From NCBI RefSeq assembly GCF_003732225.1, contig NZ_MOBJ01000009.1, positions 434,001-498,000 of the forward strand: a stretch of DNA of 64,000 bases. The letters are read 5' to 3'. The DNA is from Pseudomonas brassicacearum (GTDB lineage Bacteria > Pseudomonadota > Gammaproteobacteria > Pseudomonadales > Pseudomonadaceae). Under the pieces are notes generated by a model. It worked only from the letters and a program-made list of their open reading frames with translations. It had not been told where the DNA came from and ran no database searches. Made by a program: the position numbers and the translations under genes. Below, piece by piece: positions 25,559 through 33,867 of this stretch (position 1 is its first letter; the number at the start of each line of letters is the position of its first letter).

Positions 25559-26167
25559 ATGACGACTTTGACTCCCCGCCGTACCGCCATCCTGACCTTT
25601 ATTCGCGAGCGCATCGCGCAGCAAGGTCAGCCACCGAGCCTCGCTGAAATCAGCGAGGCGTTCGGTTTTGCCTCGCGCAGCGTGGCGCGCAAGCACGTAG
25701 TGGCGCTGACCGAGGCCGGCTTCATCGAGGTCAATCCGCATCAGGCCCGTGGTATTCGCTTGCTCAATCAGCCGCGTCGCCCCGAGTTGCTGGATATTCC
25801 GGTACTCGGGCGGGTGGCTGCCGGTGCGCCGATGGGCGTCGATGCCGAGGTTCACAGCCGCTTGTGGCTGGATCCGGCAATGTTCTCGCGTACGCCCGAC
25901 TACCTGCTGCGGGTTCAGGGCGACTCGATGATCGGCGACGGCATCCTCGACGGTGATCTGGTGGGCGTGCGCCGCAGTGCCGAGGTGCAGAACGGCCAGA
26001 TCGTCGTCGCGCGGCTTGAGGGTGAAGTCACCATCAAACGTTTTGAACGGGCAGGGGACAGCATTCGGTTGCTGCCGCGCAACCCGGCTTACAGCCCCAT
26101 TGTGGTCACCGCCGATCAGGATCTGGCGATTGAAGGGGTGTTCTGTGGTCTGGTGAGGCAAGGGTGA
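25550..26167 (+). CDS. lexA2: LexA2, second LexA-type repressor
   Basis: A 205-residue LexA-family repressor and first gene of a mutagenesis cassette. The N-terminal winged helix reads SLAEISEAFGFASRSVARKHVVALTEAG; autocleavage would occur at Ala91-Gly92 in RVAAGAP; the catalytic dyad is Ser126 (GDSMIGDG) and Lys163 (VTIKR). It should repress its own operon until RecA-stimulated cleavage. ATG 25550 has GAGAGGAG upstream, but ATG 25559 also fits, giving MTTLTPRR, close to canonical LexA N-termini. Its stop codon overlaps the next start by one base, so lexA2, imuA, imuB and dnaE2 form one operon. Confidence 0.93.
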   Translation: MYSMTTLTPRRTAILTFIRERIAQQGQPPSLAEISEAFGFASRSVARKHVVALTEAGFIEVNPHQARGIRLLNQPRRPELLDIPVLGRVAAGAPMGVDAEVHSRLWLDPAMFSRTPDYLLRVQGDSMIGDGILDGDLVGVRRSAEVQNGQIVVARLEGEVTIKRFERAGDSIRLLPRNPAYSPIVVTADQDLAIEGVFCGLVRQG

Positions 26168-26784
26168 TGGGCGCCGTCGTTGCGCTGGATACGCTGTTCA
26201 ATGGCGGCCAGGTCTGGAAAGGCCGGCCTGCGCCACCCAGCGTCAGCCCACAACCGACCGGGCATGCAGCACTGGACGCGGCCTTGCCCAGCGGCGGCTG
26301 GCCGGAAGCGGCGCTGACGGAAATCCTTATCGCCGGGCAGGGCGTGGGCGAGGTGCAATTGGTATGGCCGGCCCTGGCCCGGCTGACGACCGCCGGTGAG
26401 CGAGTGGTGCTGGTGGCGCCGCCGCATGTGCCGTATCCCCAGGCCTGGCAGAACGCCGGAGTGGATCTGCGCCAGTTGTCGATCATCCAGGCCAGTGACC
26501 GTGAGGCGCTGTGGGCGGCGGAACAATGCCTGCGTTCGGGCAGTTGCGGGGCGGTGCTGTGCTGGCCGCAACAGGCGGATGACCGCGCCTTGCGCCGTCT
26601 GCAGGTGGCGGCGGAAACCGGGCAGACCCTGGCGTTTGCCTATCGCTCGATCAAGGACGCCATCAACCCTTCGCCGGCGGCCCTGCGCATCGCCATCGAT
26701 TCGAGGCCTGCGCAGTTAAGGGTGCTCAAGTGCCGTGGCGGACTGGCCCGTTCGGCGCCGATTGCCTTCGCCACGGGGCAGTGA
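26167..26784 (+). CDS. imuA: ImuA, translesion synthesis accessory protein
   Basis: A 205-residue RecA-like ATPase-fold protein that works with ImuB and DnaE2 in damage-induced mutagenesis. The N-terminal region (HAALDAALPSGGWPEAALTEIL) recalls RecA/SulA relatives, and AERVVL-like strand ERVVLVAPPHVPYPQAW follows. It lacks a complete Walker A and is not expected to hydrolyse ATP by itself. The ATG at 26167 overlaps the lexA2 stop (TGATG), so coupling is likely; a GTG at 26164 is possible. Gene order lexA2-imuA-imuB-dnaE2 is the standard Pseudomonas arrangement. Confidence 0.9.
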   Translation: MGAVVALDTLFNGGQVWKGRPAPPSVSPQPTGHAALDAALPSGGWPEAALTEILIAGQGVGEVQLVWPALARLTTAGERVVLVAPPHVPYPQAWQNAGVDLRQLSIIQASDREALWAAEQCLRSGSCGAVLCWPQQADDRALRRLQVAAETGQTLAFAYRSIKDAINPSPAALRIAIDSRPAQLRVLKCRGGLARSAPIAFATGQ

Positions 26785-26791
26785 GGTTGGC

Positions 26792-28207
26792 ATGCGTTGG
26801 GTCTGTATCCTTTTTCCGCAGTTGGCGCTGGACGCGGTGTTGCGTCAGCGCAGCGATCCTGATGAACCGCTGGCGCTGCTGAGCGGGCCGGCGCAGCGGC
26901 GGGTGTTGCAGGCGGTCAATGAGCCGGCTCGGGCACTGGGGTTGCGCCCGGGCCAGTCGATGACTGCCGCCCAGGCCTTGAGCAAAGCCTTTGCCAGCGC
27001 CGACTATGACGTGGCCGAAATCGAGCATTGGCAACAGTTTCTCGCCGCCTGGGCCTATCGCTTCAGCTCCCAGGTCAGCGTGCATTACCCGCGTGCCGTG
27101 CTGTTTGAAATCGAGTCGAGCCTGGGGTTGTTCGGGCCCTGGCCGCAGTTCGAGGCGCGGTTACGCGCAGAACTCACGGCGCTGGGTTTTCGCCATCGAC
27201 TGGTCGCGGCGCCCAATCCGCTGGCCGCCCGGATCCTGGCCAATGCCTATGACGGTCTGGCGGTGCCGGACAATGAAACACTGCGGCAATTGCTCGGGCA
27301 GATGCCCATCGAGCGGATCGGACTTGAGCAAACGGTCGCCACTGCACTGTCGCGCATGGGCTTGCGCACCTTGAGCCAGGTTCAGGCGCTGCCGCGTCAA
27401 ACCCTGGCCCGACGCTTCGAAGCGCAAGTGCTCAAGCACCTCGATACCTTATTGGGCGAACGGCCGCTGGCCTTGGGGTTTTATCTGCCGCCGGACCGTT
27501 TCGACGTGCGGATCGAGCTGAATTTCGATGTGCAATCCCATCAGGCATTGCTGTTCCCCTTACGCCGGCTGACCGGCGATCTTTCGGCGTTTTTGTGTGG
27601 CCGGGACAGCGGCGTGCAGCGCTTTGACCTGCACCTGGAACACGCCGGGTTGCCGGATACGCTGATCAAGGTCGGCCTGTTGAGCGCCGAGCGCGATCCG
27701 GCGATGCTCTTCGAACTGGCTCGGGGTCGGCTGGAACAGGTGCAGGTCGAGGCTCCGGTGCGCGGTTTTCGGCTGTCGGCGCAGGACTTGCCGAGCTTCG
27801 TCCCGCAGCGCCGGGAGCTGTTCGACGAGCGCCCGCAGCAATCCTTGCCCTGGGAGCAACTGCGCGAACGCCTGCGTGCACGGCTGGGGGACGAGGCGGT
27901 GCAGGGGTTGGGTTTTCAGGCCGACCATCGACCGGAGCGTGCATGGCAGCCGAGTGCGCAGAGTCAGGTCTGTCCGGTGCTGCCTGATGTGCAACGTCCC
28001 GGCTGGTTGCTGACCGAGCCGTTACCCGTGCATGAAGGCACGGCGCGCATCCTCATGGGGCCGGAGCGCATCGAGTCCGGTTGGTGGGATGGCGCCGATG
28101 TGCGCCGCGATTACTACCTGATCGAAACCCGCGCAGGCTCGAAGGCCTGGGCCTATCGTGCGGTGGGCGAGGCCGGGCCGCTGTGGCTGCAAGGCTGGTT
28201 CGCATGA
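26792..28207 (+). CDS. imuB: ImuB, catalytically inactive Y-family polymerase
   Basis: A 471-residue Y-family DNA polymerase relative. It begins MRWVCILFPQLALDAV where active enzymes have a catalytic aspartate, and the motif that would hold SIDE reads LFEIESSLGLFG, so the acidic metal ligands are changed, as known for ImuB, which acts as a bridging protein that recruits DnaE2 to the clamp. The little-finger-like region follows, and a long C-terminal extension carries the clamp and partner contacts. ATG 26792 is seven bases past the imuA stop. Its stop overlaps dnaE2 by four bases. Confidence 0.92.
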   Translation: MRWVCILFPQLALDAVLRQRSDPDEPLALLSGPAQRRVLQAVNEPARALGLRPGQSMTAAQALSKAFASADYDVAEIEHWQQFLAAWAYRFSSQVSVHYPRAVLFEIESSLGLFGPWPQFEARLRAELTALGFRHRLVAAPNPLAARILANAYDGLAVPDNETLRQLLGQMPIERIGLEQTVATALSRMGLRTLSQVQALPRQTLARRFEAQVLKHLDTLLGERPLALGFYLPPDRFDVRIELNFDVQSHQALLFPLRRLTGDLSAFLCGRDSGVQRFDLHLEHAGLPDTLIKVGLLSAERDPAMLFELARGRLEQVQVEAPVRGFRLSAQDLPSFVPQRRELFDERPQQSLPWEQLRERLRARLGDEAVQGLGFQADHRPERAWQPSAQSQVCPVLPDVQRPGWLLTEPLPVHEGTARILMGPERIESGWWDGADVRRDYYLIETRAGSKAWAYRAVGEAGPLWLQGWFA

Positions 28208-31200
28208 GCGCCGACTATGCCGAGCTGCACTGCCTGTCGAACTTCAGTTTCCAGCGGGGGGCATCGAGTGCCCGCGAGCTGTTCGAACGGGCCAAACGCC
28301 AGGGTTACCAGGCCCTGGCGATCACCGACGAGTGCACCCTGGCCGGTATCGTCCGTGCCTGGCAAGCGGCCAAGGCGCTGGAGTTGCCGCTGATCATCGG
28401 CAGTGAAATGCGCATCGAGAATGGCCCGAAGCTGGTGCTGTTGGTGGAAAACCTTGAGGGTTATCAGGCCCTGTGTCGGCTGATCACCCACGCCCGGCGG
28501 CGCACGGAAAAGGGTCAGTACCGGGTGCTGCGTGAAGACTTCAGCGAGCCATTGCCCGGGCTGCTGGCGTTGTGGGTGCCGGATACGATCGACGCGCTGG
28601 AACACGGCACTTGGCTTAAAGGTATTTTCGGCGAGCGGCTGTGGTTGGCGATTGAGTTGCACTGCGGGCAGAACGACGTCCGGCGTCTGGCCGATTGGCA
28701 GGCCTTGGCGACGCGGTTGCAGATTCCGGCGGTGGCCAGCGGTGATGTGCACATGCACGCCCGTGGCCGCCGCGCGTTGCAGGACACCATGACGGCGATT
28801 CGTCTGCATGTGCGGGTCGCCGACGCCGGGCAGCGTTTGCATCCCAATGGCGAGCGGCACTTGCGCAGCCTTGAGGCGTTGCGCGAGCTGTATCCAGAGT
28901 CGTTGCTTGAAGAAACGCTGATCATTGCCCGACGCTGCACCTTCGATCTCGGTCAGTTGCGCTACCAATACCCGCGTGAACTGGTGCCCGAAGGGCAGAC
29001 CCCGACTTCCTGGCTACGCCGGTTGACCGAACAGGGCCTGAGCAGACGTTGGCCTGAGGGGCCGGACTGCACGGTCATGGCGCTGATCGAAAAGGAACTG
29101 AAGCTGATCGCCGAGCTCGGTTACGAGAGTTACTTCCTCACCGTCGAAGACATCGTCAGCTTCGCCCGCAGCCAGCGCATTCTGTGTCAGGGGCGCGGTT
29201 CGGCCGCCAACTCGGCGGTGTGTTACGCCTTGGGCATCACCGAAATCGATCCGAGCCGGACGAGCATGCTGTTCGAGCGGTTCCTCTCCAAAGAGCGCAA
29301 CGAGCCGCCGGATATCGACGTCGACTTCGAGCATGAGCGTCGCGAAGAAGTCTTGCAGTACGTGTTCCAGCGTTACGGCCGAACCCGGGCCGCGTTGACG
29401 GCGGTGGTCAGCACTTACCACGGAGCCGGCGCGATTCGCGACGTGGCCAAGGCCCTTGGTTTGCCGCCGGATCAGGTCAACGCGCTGGCCGATTGTTGCG
29501 GCCATTGGAGCGACGATGTACCGCCGCTGGAGCGTTTGCGCGAAGCTGGCTTCGACCCGGACAGCCCGGTGCTGCGCCAGGTGCTGAGCCTGACCCGGCA
29601 GTTGATCGGCTTCCCCCGACACCTGTCCCAGCATCCAGGTGGTTTCGTGATTTCCGAGCAGCCGCTGGACAGCCTGGTGCCGGTGGAAAATGCGGCCATG
29701 GCCGAGCGTACGATCATCCAGTGGGACAAGGACGACCTGGACATGGTCGGCCTGCTCAAGGTCGACATTCTCGCCCTCGGCATGCTCAGCGCCATTCGTC
29801 GCTGTTTCGACTTGCTGCGCGACCATCGCGGGCGGGACCTGAGCCTGGCCAACATACCGTCCGAGGACCGGCAAACCTACGAGATGATCAGCCGCGCCGA
29901 CACCATCGGGGTGTTCCAGATCGAGTCCCGGGCGCAGATGTCGATGTTGCCCCGACTCAAACCCCAAAACTTCTATGACCTGGTGATCGAAGTGGCCATC
30001 GTCCGTCCCGGCCCGATCCAGGGCGGGATGGTGCACCCGTACCTGCGGCGACGTAACAAGGAAGAACCTGAAACCTACCCCTCGGTGAAGCTGGAGGCCG
30101 TGCTCAAGCGCACCCTCGGCGTGCCGTTGTTTCAGGAGCAGGTCATGCAGATTGCGATTGTGGCCGCCGACTACAGCCCCGGCGAGGCTGATCAGTTGCG
30201 CCGTTCCATGGCGGCCTGGAAGCGCCATGGCGGCCTTGAACCGCACCAGAAACGCCTTCGTGAAGGCATGCTGAAAAACGGTTACACGGAGGAATTCGCC
30301 GCGCAGATCTTCGAGCAGATCAAGGGCTTTGGCAGCTACGGTTTTCCCGAGTCCCACGCCGCCAGTTTTGCCTTGCTGACCTACGCCAGTTGCTGGTTGA
30401 AATGCCATGAACCGGCGGCGTTCGCCTGTGCGCTGATCAACAGTTGGCCGATGGGTTTCTACAGCCCGGACCAGATTCTCCAGGACGCTCGACGGCATCA
30501 TTTGCAGATCCGCCCGGTGGACGTGGCCGCCAGCGACTGGGATTGCAGCCTGGAGCCGACTGACGGCGAGCAACCGGCGATTCGCTTGGGGTTGCGCATG
30601 ATCAAGGGTTTTCGTGAAGACGACGCCCGGCGTATCGAAGCGGCGCGTTTGCGAGGCGAATTCATCGACATCGCCGACCTTGGCGAGCGCGCCCGACTCG
30701 ATGCTCGTGCGCAAGAGCAACTGGCCGATGCCGGAGCCTTGCGCAGGCTGGCCGGTGATCGCCATCGCGCACGCTGGGAAGTGGCGGGGGTACAGAAACA
30801 ACTTGGATTGTTCGCCGGGTTGCCGAGCCAGGAAGAGCCTTGCGTGGTGTTGCCCAAGCCGACCGTGAGCGAGGACCTGCAAGCCGACTACAGCAGTGTT
30901 GGCACCACACTCGGCCCGCATCCGCTGGCATTGTTGCGCGATGAGTTGCGTGCCCGACGTTGCCGCAGTTCACGGGAACTGCTTGAAGTCGAACATGGGC
31001 GCAACGTCAGCATCGCCGGCCTGGTCACCGGCCGCCAACGCCCGGGCACGGCCAGTGGTGTGACTTTCGTGACCCTTGAAGACGAGTTCGGCAACATCAA
31101 TGTCGTGGTCTGGCGCGACCTCGCCGAGCGTCAACGCAAAGCACTGATTGGCTCGCAACTGCTCAAGATCGACGGGCGCTGGGAGAAGGTCGGCGAAGTC

Positions 31201-31281
31201 CGGCACCTGATCGCCGGACGCTTGAGTGACCTGAGTCCGTTGCTCAACGGCATCAGCGTGCATAGCCGGGATTTTCACTAG
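28204..31281 (+). CDS. dnaE2: Error-prone DNA polymerase III alpha subunit DnaE2 (ImuC)
   Basis: A 1025-residue C-family polymerase. It performs translesion synthesis with ImuA and ImuB. The N-terminal PHP domain starts ADYAELHCLSNFSF; the polymerase active site is near residue 370 (PDIDVDFEHERREE) with further conserved sequence VRPGPIQGGMVHPYL; the C-terminal OB-fold ends near the stop. The absence of the C-terminal tau-binding region of DnaE1 and the length distinguish it from replicative DnaE. Start ATG 28204 overlaps the imuB stop (ATGA), so translation is coupled. It is the last gene of the lexA2 operon. Confidence 0.96.
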   Translation: MSADYAELHCLSNFSFQRGASSARELFERAKRQGYQALAITDECTLAGIVRAWQAAKALELPLIIGSEMRIENGPKLVLLVENLEGYQALCRLITHARRRTEKGQYRVLREDFSEPLPGLLALWVPDTIDALEHGTWLKGIFGERLWLAIELHCGQNDVRRLADWQALATRLQIPAVASGDVHMHARGRRALQDTMTAIRLHVRVADAGQRLHPNGERHLRSLEALRELYPESLLEETLIIARRCTFDLGQLRYQYPRELVPEGQTPTSWLRRLTEQGLSRRWPEGPDCTVMALIEKELKLIAELGYESYFLTVEDIVSFARSQRILCQGRGSAANSAVCYALGITEIDPSRTSMLFERFLSKERNEPPDIDVDFEHERREEVLQYVFQRYGRTRAALTAVVSTYHGAGAIRDVAKALGLPPDQVNALADCCGHWSDDVPPLERLREAGFDPDSPVLRQVLSLTRQLIGFPRHLSQHPGGFVISEQPLDSLVPVENAAMAERTIIQWDKDDLDMVGLLKVDILALGMLSAIRRCFDLLRDHRGRDLSLANIPSEDRQTYEMISRADTIGVFQIESRAQMSMLPRLKPQNFYDLVIEVAIVRPGPIQGGMVHPYLRRRNKEEPETYPSVKLEAVLKRTLGVPLFQEQVMQIAIVAADYSPGEADQLRRSMAAWKRHGGLEPHQKRLREGMLKNGYTEEFAAQIFEQIKGFGSYGFPESHAASFALLTYASCWLKCHEPAAFACALINSWPMGFYSPDQILQDARRHHLQIRPVDVAASDWDCSLEPTDGEQPAIRLGLRMIKGFREDDARRIEAARLRGEFIDIADLGERARLDARAQEQLADAGALRRLAGDRHRARWEVAGVQKQLGLFAGLPSQEEPCVVLPKPTVSEDLQADYSSVGTTLGPHPLALLRDELRARRCRSSRELLEVEHGRNVSIAGLVTGRQRPGTASGVTFVTLEDEFGNINVVVWRDLAERQRKALIGSQLLKIDGRWEKVGEVRHLIAGRLSDLSPLLNGISVHSRDFH

Positions 31282-31478
31282 TCGCCATGATCATTCAAGA
31301 AACTGACGCCAAAAAATATAAATACTGTCATCAATAGTGGCACTTTGGCATAATGCCGCCTGCTGACGTCCTGCACGTCGATTGTCGATTCAAATCCCCA
31401 CCGCTTTTCGCCACCGCACCCAGCAGTGGCAGGGCACGGCCACGCCGGGATAAACCGTTTTTTCAGAAGGAATGCACA
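31282..31478. other. Promoter region of the lipoprotein operon
   Basis: About 200 bases after dnaE2. A TAATGCC-rich sequence around 31342-31358 (GGCATAATGCCGCC) could include a -10 box, but the match is weak. No hairpin terminator for dnaE2 is seen. Confidence 0.35.
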
Positions 31479-32159
31479 GTGAGAATGATCTCTCGAATGG
31501 TGGTGTCAGGGGCAGCGATTGCCGTATTGGGTGCAATCGCCGGGTGTGCGACCGAAAGCTCCCGGGCATTGCCGGTAGAAAAAGTCGAAAGCGCCAGCCA
31601 TGCCTATTCCGGTGTTCGAGTGCCAATGGCGGTCGGCAAGTTCGACAACCGTTCGAGCTACATGCGCGGGATTTTCTCCGACGGCGTGGATCGCCTCGGC
31701 GGCCAGGCCAAGACCATCCTGATCACTCACTTGCAGCAGACCAACCGCTTCAGCGTGCTGGACCGCGACAACATGGGCGAGATCCAGCAGGAAGCGTCGA
31801 TCAAAGGCCAGGCTCAGCGCCTCAAGGGGGCTGACTTTGTGGTGACCGGCGATGTCACCGAGTTCGGCCGCAAAGAGACCGGTGATCATCAGTTGTTCGG
31901 CATTCTTGGCCGCGGCAAGACCCAGGTGGCGTACGCCAAGGTCAACTTGAACATCGTCAACATCAGCACTTCGGAAGTCGTCTATTCGACTCAGGGCGCG
32001 GGTGAATACGCCTTGTCCAACCGTGAAGTCATCGGCTTCGGCGGTACCGCTGCCTACGATTCGACCCTCAACGGCAAGGTGCTCGACCTGGCCATGCGCG
32101 AGGCGATCAATCGTCTGGTGGACGGCATGAATTCCGGTGCATGGAAACCGGGCAACTGA
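31479..32159 (+). CDS. CsgG/HfaB-like lipoprotein
   Basis: A 226-residue lipoprotein. The signal peptide ends with AIAGC, lipid attached to Cys23, and the mature part shows the CsgG-family features VAVGKFDN-like MAVGKFDNRSS, TNRFSVLDRDNMGEIQQEA, and GADFVVTGDVTEFG, followed by VYSTQGAGEYALSNREVIGF. CsgG is the outer-membrane secretion pore of curli, but no csgA/B/E/F genes are in the window. Start GTG 31479 has AAGGA upstream; ATG 31485 is an alternative. It heads a three-gene operon of lipoproteins (DUF4810, DUF799), a trio also seen in Neisseria around GNA1162. The role is probably cell-envelope related. Confidence 0.87.
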   Translation: MRMISRMVVSGAAIAVLGAIAGCATESSRALPVEKVESASHAYSGVRVPMAVGKFDNRSSYMRGIFSDGVDRLGGQAKTILITHLQQTNRFSVLDRDNMGEIQQEASIKGQAQRLKGADFVVTGDVTEFGRKETGDHQLFGILGRGKTQVAYAKVNLNIVNISTSEVVYSTQGAGEYALSNREVIGFGGTAAYDSTLNGKVLDLAMREAINRLVDGMNSGAWKPGN

Positions 32160-32189
32160 TCAAGGTCGATGACAAGGAGCAGTACAAGC

Positions 32190-32561
32190 ATGTTCAAGCG
32201 TTATATGTCGTGGGCGCCGATAGCGTCGATGTTGCTGATGAGTGGCCTGCTGGCCGGATGCAACAGTCCGAAAACCCTTTACCAGTGGGAAGACTACCAG
32301 CCACAGGTTTATGAGTATTTCAAAGGCGAAGAGCCCAAGGAAGCTCAGGCCGAAGCGCTGGAGCGCGACCTGCAAAAAATCAAGTCCACCGGCAAGACGC
32401 CGCCGCCTGGCTACCACGCCCACCTGGGGCTGTTGTACCTGAGCCTGGGCAAGGACGATCAGATGGTGCAGCAGTTCAGAACCGAGAAGACCCTGTTTCC
32501 CGAGTCGGCGCAGTACATGGACTTTCTGCTTAAAAACGCCAAGACCGGAGACACCCAATGA
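32190..32561 (+). CDS. DUF4810 domain-containing lipoprotein
   Basis: A 123-residue lipoprotein. The signal peptide ends at LLAGC (Cys near residue 24), and the mature part begins NSPKTLYQWEDYQPQVYEYFKGE, typical of DUF4810, then a helical region with PPPGYHAHLGLLYLSLGK and FPESAQYMDFLLKN at the C-terminus. It is 30 bases after the CsgG-like gene and its stop overlaps the next start (ATGA), so the products are made together. Function unknown; presumably a partner of the two other lipoproteins. An AGGAG site precedes ATG 32190. Confidence 0.85.
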   Translation: MFKRYMSWAPIASMLLMSGLLAGCNSPKTLYQWEDYQPQVYEYFKGEEPKEAQAEALERDLQKIKSTGKTPPPGYHAHLGLLYLSLGKDDQMVQQFRTEKTLFPESAQYMDFLLKNAKTGDTQ

Positions 32562-33217
32562 TTGCGCGCTCATTGAAACTGATGGCCGGCCTGCTGGCCC
32601 TGGCAGTCCTCGGCGGTTGCGTCAGCCCCAAGACCGTGGACTACTCGGCTTACAAGCAAAGCCGTCCAAAAACCATTCTGGTGCTGCCGCCGCTGAACAA
32701 TTCGCCGGACGTCAAGGCGTCCTACAGCATGCTCTCGCAGGTTACGTATCCGCTGGCTGAAGCCGGTTACTACGTTCTGCCGATCGCGCTGGTCGACGAG
32801 ACGTTCCACCAGAACGGCCTGACCACGCCGGCGGACATCCACCAGGCTCCGGCCAACAAACTCCGCGAGATCTTCGGTGCCGATGCCGCGCTCTACATTA
32901 CCGTGACTGACTACGGCACCCGCTACATGGTGATCTCCAGTGCAACCGTAGTTACCGCCAGCGCAAAACTGGTAGACCTCAAGACGGGTACTACCCTGTG
33001 GACCGGCTCGGCCAGCGCGTCGAGCGAAGAGGGTAACAACAACAGTGGTGGCGGCTTGCTGGGTGTGCTGATCACCGCAGCGGTCAAGCAGATTATCAAC
33101 AGCTCTACCGACGCCGGTCACCCGATTGCCGGTATCACCAGTGCACGACTGTTGTCGGCAGGGCACCCGGCGGGCTTGCTGTACGGGCCGCGTTCGCCGA
33201 AGTACGGCACCGACTGA
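32558..33217 (+). CDS. DUF799 (GNA1162-type) lipoprotein
   Basis: A 219-residue lipoprotein. The lipobox ALAVLGGC gives lipidated Cys21. The mature sequence shows RPKTILVLPPLNNSPDVKAS, typical of the GNA1162/DUF799 family, then PADIHQAPANKLREIFGADAALYITVTDYG and a C-terminal extension. GNA1162 from Neisseria has a periplasmic TolB-like fold and was proposed as an ABC-type outer-membrane component, but function is not established. It is the last gene of the trio, overlapping DUF4810 by four bases. Confidence 0.87.
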   Translation: MIARSLKLMAGLLALAVLGGCVSPKTVDYSAYKQSRPKTILVLPPLNNSPDVKASYSMLSQVTYPLAEAGYYVLPIALVDETFHQNGLTTPADIHQAPANKLREIFGADAALYITVTDYGTRYMVISSATVVTASAKLVDLKTGTTLWTGSASASSEEGNNNSGGGLLGVLITAAVKQIINSSTDAGHPIAGITSARLLSAGHPAGLLYGPRSPKYGTD

Positions 33218-33231
33218 TCTTGTAGACCGGC

Positions 33232-33312
33232 GTAGGAGCTGCCGAAGGCTGCGATCTTTTGATCTTGTCTTCGGCTGTCTCAATACGGCAAAAGATCGCA
33301 GCCTGCTCTATG
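33232..33312. repeat. REP pair, GTAGGAGCTGCC family, one arm degenerate
   Basis: GTAGGAGCTGCCGAAGGCTG near 33232 and AAAAGATCGCAGCCTGCTC near 33290 face each other. The left arm is intact and the right arm is cut short. It lies between the DUF799 gene and the YdcH-like gene, in a 345-base gap otherwise without features. An intact copy of the same family lies at 38772-38876. Confidence 0.85.
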
Positions 33313-33563
33313 TAAGCCGTAACCCTGCCAAACGTCTTACCTGGCTTGCGCTCAATCCCCTCGGCGCGGTGCCCGGCACAACAGCGAGCACGAAACTATT
33401 CTGGTGGTTGAACGACGCAATGCGGTGACGATAACGGCACGTCCGACCAACGGGCACCGCTGGTCTGATTGATAGTCGACAGCAACCGCCGAGCGAGGCC
33501 ATTCTGATAACTGGTGAGCGCGTGCAAAGGCGTTCGCCACCGATCAACAAACGGAGGTGTTCC

Positions 33564-33803
33564 ATGCCGGTGAACCATGACCTGTATCAGGACCTGAGCT
33601 GCTCAAAGGAAGTCATTCAGCAAAAGCGTGCCAATGATCCTCACCTGAACGCGCTGCTGGATAAATATTCGGATATCGACAAGCTGGTCCTGAAGGCAGA
33701 AGCCCAGGCTCTGGCGGATGACGAAGTGAGGAAGCTCAAGGAAAAGCGCCTTTCGATCAAAGACGAAATATCCCGGAGTTTGAACGGTACTGCCAGAACG
33801 TGA
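33564..33803 (+). CDS. DUF465 (YdcH family) small protein
   Basis: A 79-residue, largely helical charged protein. NDPHLNALLDKYSDIDKLVLKAEAQ followed by LKEKRLSIKDEISRSL matches DUF465 (YdcH), short coiled-coil proteins of unknown role found in many proteobacteria. A GGAGG site at 33552-33556 precedes the ATG at 33564. The gene is isolated and converges on the hydroxylase fusion gene. Confidence 0.82.
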   Translation: MPVNHDLYQDLSCSKEVIQQKRANDPHLNALLDKYSDIDKLVLKAEAQALADDEVRKLKEKRLSIKDEISRSLNGTART

Positions 33804-33812
33804 CCAACGTAT

Positions 33813-33832
33813 GGGGGCGCAGTGTCGCCCCC
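33813..33832 (+). terminator. Hairpin between convergent genes
   Basis: GGGGGCG and CGCCCCC pair around CAGTGT just past the DUF465 stop codon. The following T content is modest (CTGTTCGG), so efficiency is uncertain. Confidence 0.6.
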
Positions 33833-33867
33833 TGTTCGGCAGCCTGATCTGATGGTTGTAACGCTAA

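Noticed and set aside
29014..30921. Minus-strand frame of 635 codons
   Set aside because: It is antisense to dnaE2 and shows no protein motif; it exists because of third-position GC bias.
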